In this document: one piece after another, positions 62,878 through 64,000 of the stretch
How the letters are laid out: each line of letters opens with the position of its first letter
How positions within the stretch are numbered: the stretch's first letter is position 1
Origin: Sphingomonas sp. M1-B02
GTDB taxonomy: Bacteria; Pseudomonadota; Alphaproteobacteria; Sphingomonadales; Sphingomonadaceae
Length of the DNA stretch: 64,000 bases
Assembly (NCBI RefSeq): GCF_026167525.1
Contig: NZ_CP110679.1
Location: 2,343,501 to 2,407,500 of the forward strand
Direction: 5' to 3'
The notes under the pieces: generated by a model
What the model saw: the letters and a program-made list of their open reading frames with translations, nothing else
The model's database searches: none
Told to the model about the DNA's origin: nothing
Translations under genes and position numbers: made by a program

Positions 62878-63006
62878 CGCCACTGCTCGGAATCGGCGGC
62901 GCGGGCCGGCCCCCGCTCCGACGAGCTGGACCGGCATCCCGCCTTCATTAACGGCACGCGGCCGGGCGCAGCCTTCGGCGGGGGTGCGGGTAGCCGGATT
63001 CGAACG

Positions 63007-63435
63007 TCAGGCGGCCGCGAGGTCTTCGGCGATCGCGTCGGCCAGGCTGGTGCCGTCGAGGATGCGGGCGGTTTCGTCGCGCACGCGCGCCATCGCCTGG
63101 CGGATCGCGCAGGCATTTTCGTCCTTGCAGTCGAGGCAGGCGCGATAGGCGGTGCGGCTGACGCAGGGGACCAGCGCGAGCGGGCCCTCGATCACGCGGA
63201 TGATCTCGCCCAATGAAATGAGGTGCGAGGCGCGGGCGAGGCGATAGCCGCCCATCTTGCCGCGGGTGGAGAAGAGGAACCCGGCCTCGCGCAGGTCCGC
63301 CAGGATCAGCTCGAGAAACTTGCGCGGGACATTCGCCTGTGCCGCGATGCGATTCATCGGCACGGGGCCGGTGGAAGGCTGTTCGGCGAGGTAGAGCATC
63401 GCGCGGAGCGCGTAGCGGGAACGCTGCGTCAACAT
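63007..63435 (-). CDS. Rrf2-family transcriptional regulator
   Basis: 142 residues. MLTQRSRYALRAMLYLAEQP, then MNRIAAQANVPRKFLELILA, LREAGFLFSTRGKMGGYRLA form the Rrf2 winged helix. The cysteines CVSRTAYRACLDCKDENAC could hold an iron-sulfur cluster as in IscR and NsrR, so it may sense NO, O2 or Fe-S state. No isc or suf genes are adjacent. It is convergent with the PhyH-like gene, 130 bp apart. Confidence 0.92.
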   Translation of the reverse strand: MLTQRSRYALRAMLYLAEQPSTGPVPMNRIAAQANVPRKFLELILADLREAGFLFSTRGKMGGYRLARASHLISLGEIIRVIEGPLALVPCVSRTAYRACLDCKDENACAIRQAMARVRDETARILDGTSLADAIAEDLAAA

Positions 63436-63529
63436 GATGCACCCTTCATGCCAAGTGTTTACGACAGTGTGAAGGCCTAGCGCGTCCCACCTGACCTTTT
63501 CATTAATCGCGGATGCCCTATATGGGTTC

Positions 63530-63880
63530 TTGCCGGGTTCGCTCGGCTATGGGGATAAACGACGGCGTGCAATAGATGCAGCGGACGCGGGGGCAGTACC
63601 CGCCGGCTCCACCATAAGCGGTGGTGGCTCTGGACACCGTTTCTGACGGGGCCGAACCAGGATCGACGTGTGTTGAAAAGCGCCGACTATTTCCCAGCGT
63701 GGGCCACTGTGACGGCCTGAAACACAAGTGCCAACGATAACGAAGCACTCGCTATTGCGGCGTAACCCCACGGCTTAACGGCCTAAGGTTATTCTAAAAT
63801 GCGCGGTTGGACCGCACCGGGCAACAGAAGCGGATTCCAGCGGTACGGGGGGCACCGGGCAACAGAAGCCCCCCACTCAC
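63530..63880 (+). ncRNA. ssrA: Two-piece (permuted) tmRNA
   Basis: The acceptor piece comes first: GCGGACGCGGGGGCAGTACC leads to the T-arm and CGGCTCCACCA with CCA ending at 63614. A 33-nt spacer follows, then the coding piece at 63648 (GGGGCCGAACCAGGATCGAC), whose GGGGCCG pairs with CGGCTCC of the acceptor. The tag frame GCC..TAA at 63730-63765 encodes ANDNEALAIAA. tmRNA with SmpB frees stalled ribosomes and marks the nascent protein for proteolysis. A CTATAT -10 box at 63518-63523 fits a start near 63530. Both outer ends are approximate. Confidence 0.92.
63814..63869 (+). repeat. Direct repeat in the tmRNA 3' part
   Basis: The 18-bp GCACCGGGCAACAGAAGC is present at 63814-63831 and again at 63852-63869, 38 bases apart. 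The second copy lies in the loop of a GGGGGC/GCCCCC stem. It looks like a duplicated pseudoknot or loop motif in the coding RNA. Confidence 0.85.
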
Positions 63881-63886
63881 CAGTTT

Positions 63887-64000
63887 TCAGTCGCGCGCGC
63901 GCAGCCAGGCCAGGCCGGTCGCGGTGGCGATCAGCGCCGCGCCCGTTGCGGCATGGCGCCGCTTGCGCATCATCGACAGGCCGATCGATGCGAGCCCGGT
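63887..64000 (-). CDS. C-terminal end of a membrane protein (runs off right edge)
   Basis: 37 residues plus stop, open to the edge. It has a basic MRKRRH followed by the hydrophobic helix ATGAALIATATGLAWL and the end RARD, so the protein is a membrane protein with a short cytosolic C-terminus. Too short for a family call. Confidence 0.5.
   Translation of the reverse strand, partial: TGLASIGLSMMRKRRHAATGAALIATATGLAWLRARD

Noticed and set aside
63518..63771. Short reading frames on the minus strand across the tmRNA
   Set aside because: The region is explained by the two-piece tmRNA with pairing ends and tag; the frames have no family features.

Overview
This GC-rich window reads as chromosome of an alphaproteobacterium of the Sphingomonas type. 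The supporting evidence is a two-piece (circularly permuted) tmRNA gene with tag ANDNEALAIAA, an NDUFS4-type accessory subunit of respiratory complex I, a ubiquinone pathway that uses both ubiG and coq7, a long-chain polyprenyl diphosphate synthase, an ftsH-tilS-cpoB block, and intergenic hairpin repeats of the kind common in sphingomonads. No phage, integrase, transposase, CRISPR array or plasmid function was found. Most of the window is core genome with a few accessory islands.

Layout. 1-4.6 kb is a catabolic cluster: an alpha/beta hydrolase (cut by the window edge) and a type I extradiol-dioxygenase-like VOC protein on the minus strand, a divergent LysR regulator, then a stand-alone MetE-C-like methyltransferase, a SnoaL-like protein and an IclR regulator. 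4.7-8.5 kb holds tRNA-Gln(CUG), a Ppx/GppA phosphatase, rlmE, rpoZ and a phospholipase D/cardiolipin synthase. 8.5-13.9 kb has a diacylglycerol-kinase-like protein, an alpha/beta lipase, a di-haem peroxidase lipoprotein, a Tat-type beta-propeller lipoprotein and a small exported protein. 13.9-20.8 kb is a dense minus-strand run, proA-parD-parE-nadD-rsfS-rlmH-envC-like-ctpA-dsbB-coq7, with a toxin-antitoxin pair sitting inside housekeeping genes.

20.9-29.8 kb contains a DUF3667 membrane protein, a small exported protein behind a strong hairpin, and ftsH, tilS, cpoB, a RodZ-like protein and ptsP. 29.8-36 kb has a lipoprotein, a PadR regulator with a perfect operator and its membrane partner, a nitronate monooxygenase, a TonB-like protein, lysC and ubiG. 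36-44.7 kb has nudC, a serine beta-lactamase-like hydrolase, mutY, a DUF721 protein, two tandem DsbA-like proteins and smc. 44.9-48.7 kb is a carbohydrate cluster (GT4 glycosyltransferase, GH13 alpha-glucosidase, GH130 phosphorylase-like).

48.7-64 kb has chorismate mutase, a polyprenyl diphosphate synthase, an MHYT-PAS-GGDEF-EAL c-di-GMP protein, a PhoP/PhoQ-like two-component system, an acidic 71-aa protein, hrpB, an NDUFS4-like subunit, a Nudix hydrolase, a TPM/TPM/lemA set, mscL, an isolated phytanoyl-CoA-dioxygenase-like gene, an Rrf2 regulator, the two-piece ssrA, and the tail of a membrane protein at the right edge.

The points most worth following are the methyltransferase/extradiol cluster, the toxin-antitoxin pair coupled to nadD, the GT4-GH13-GH130 cluster, the isolated PhyH-like gene and a hairpin repeat embedded in the hrpB reading frame.
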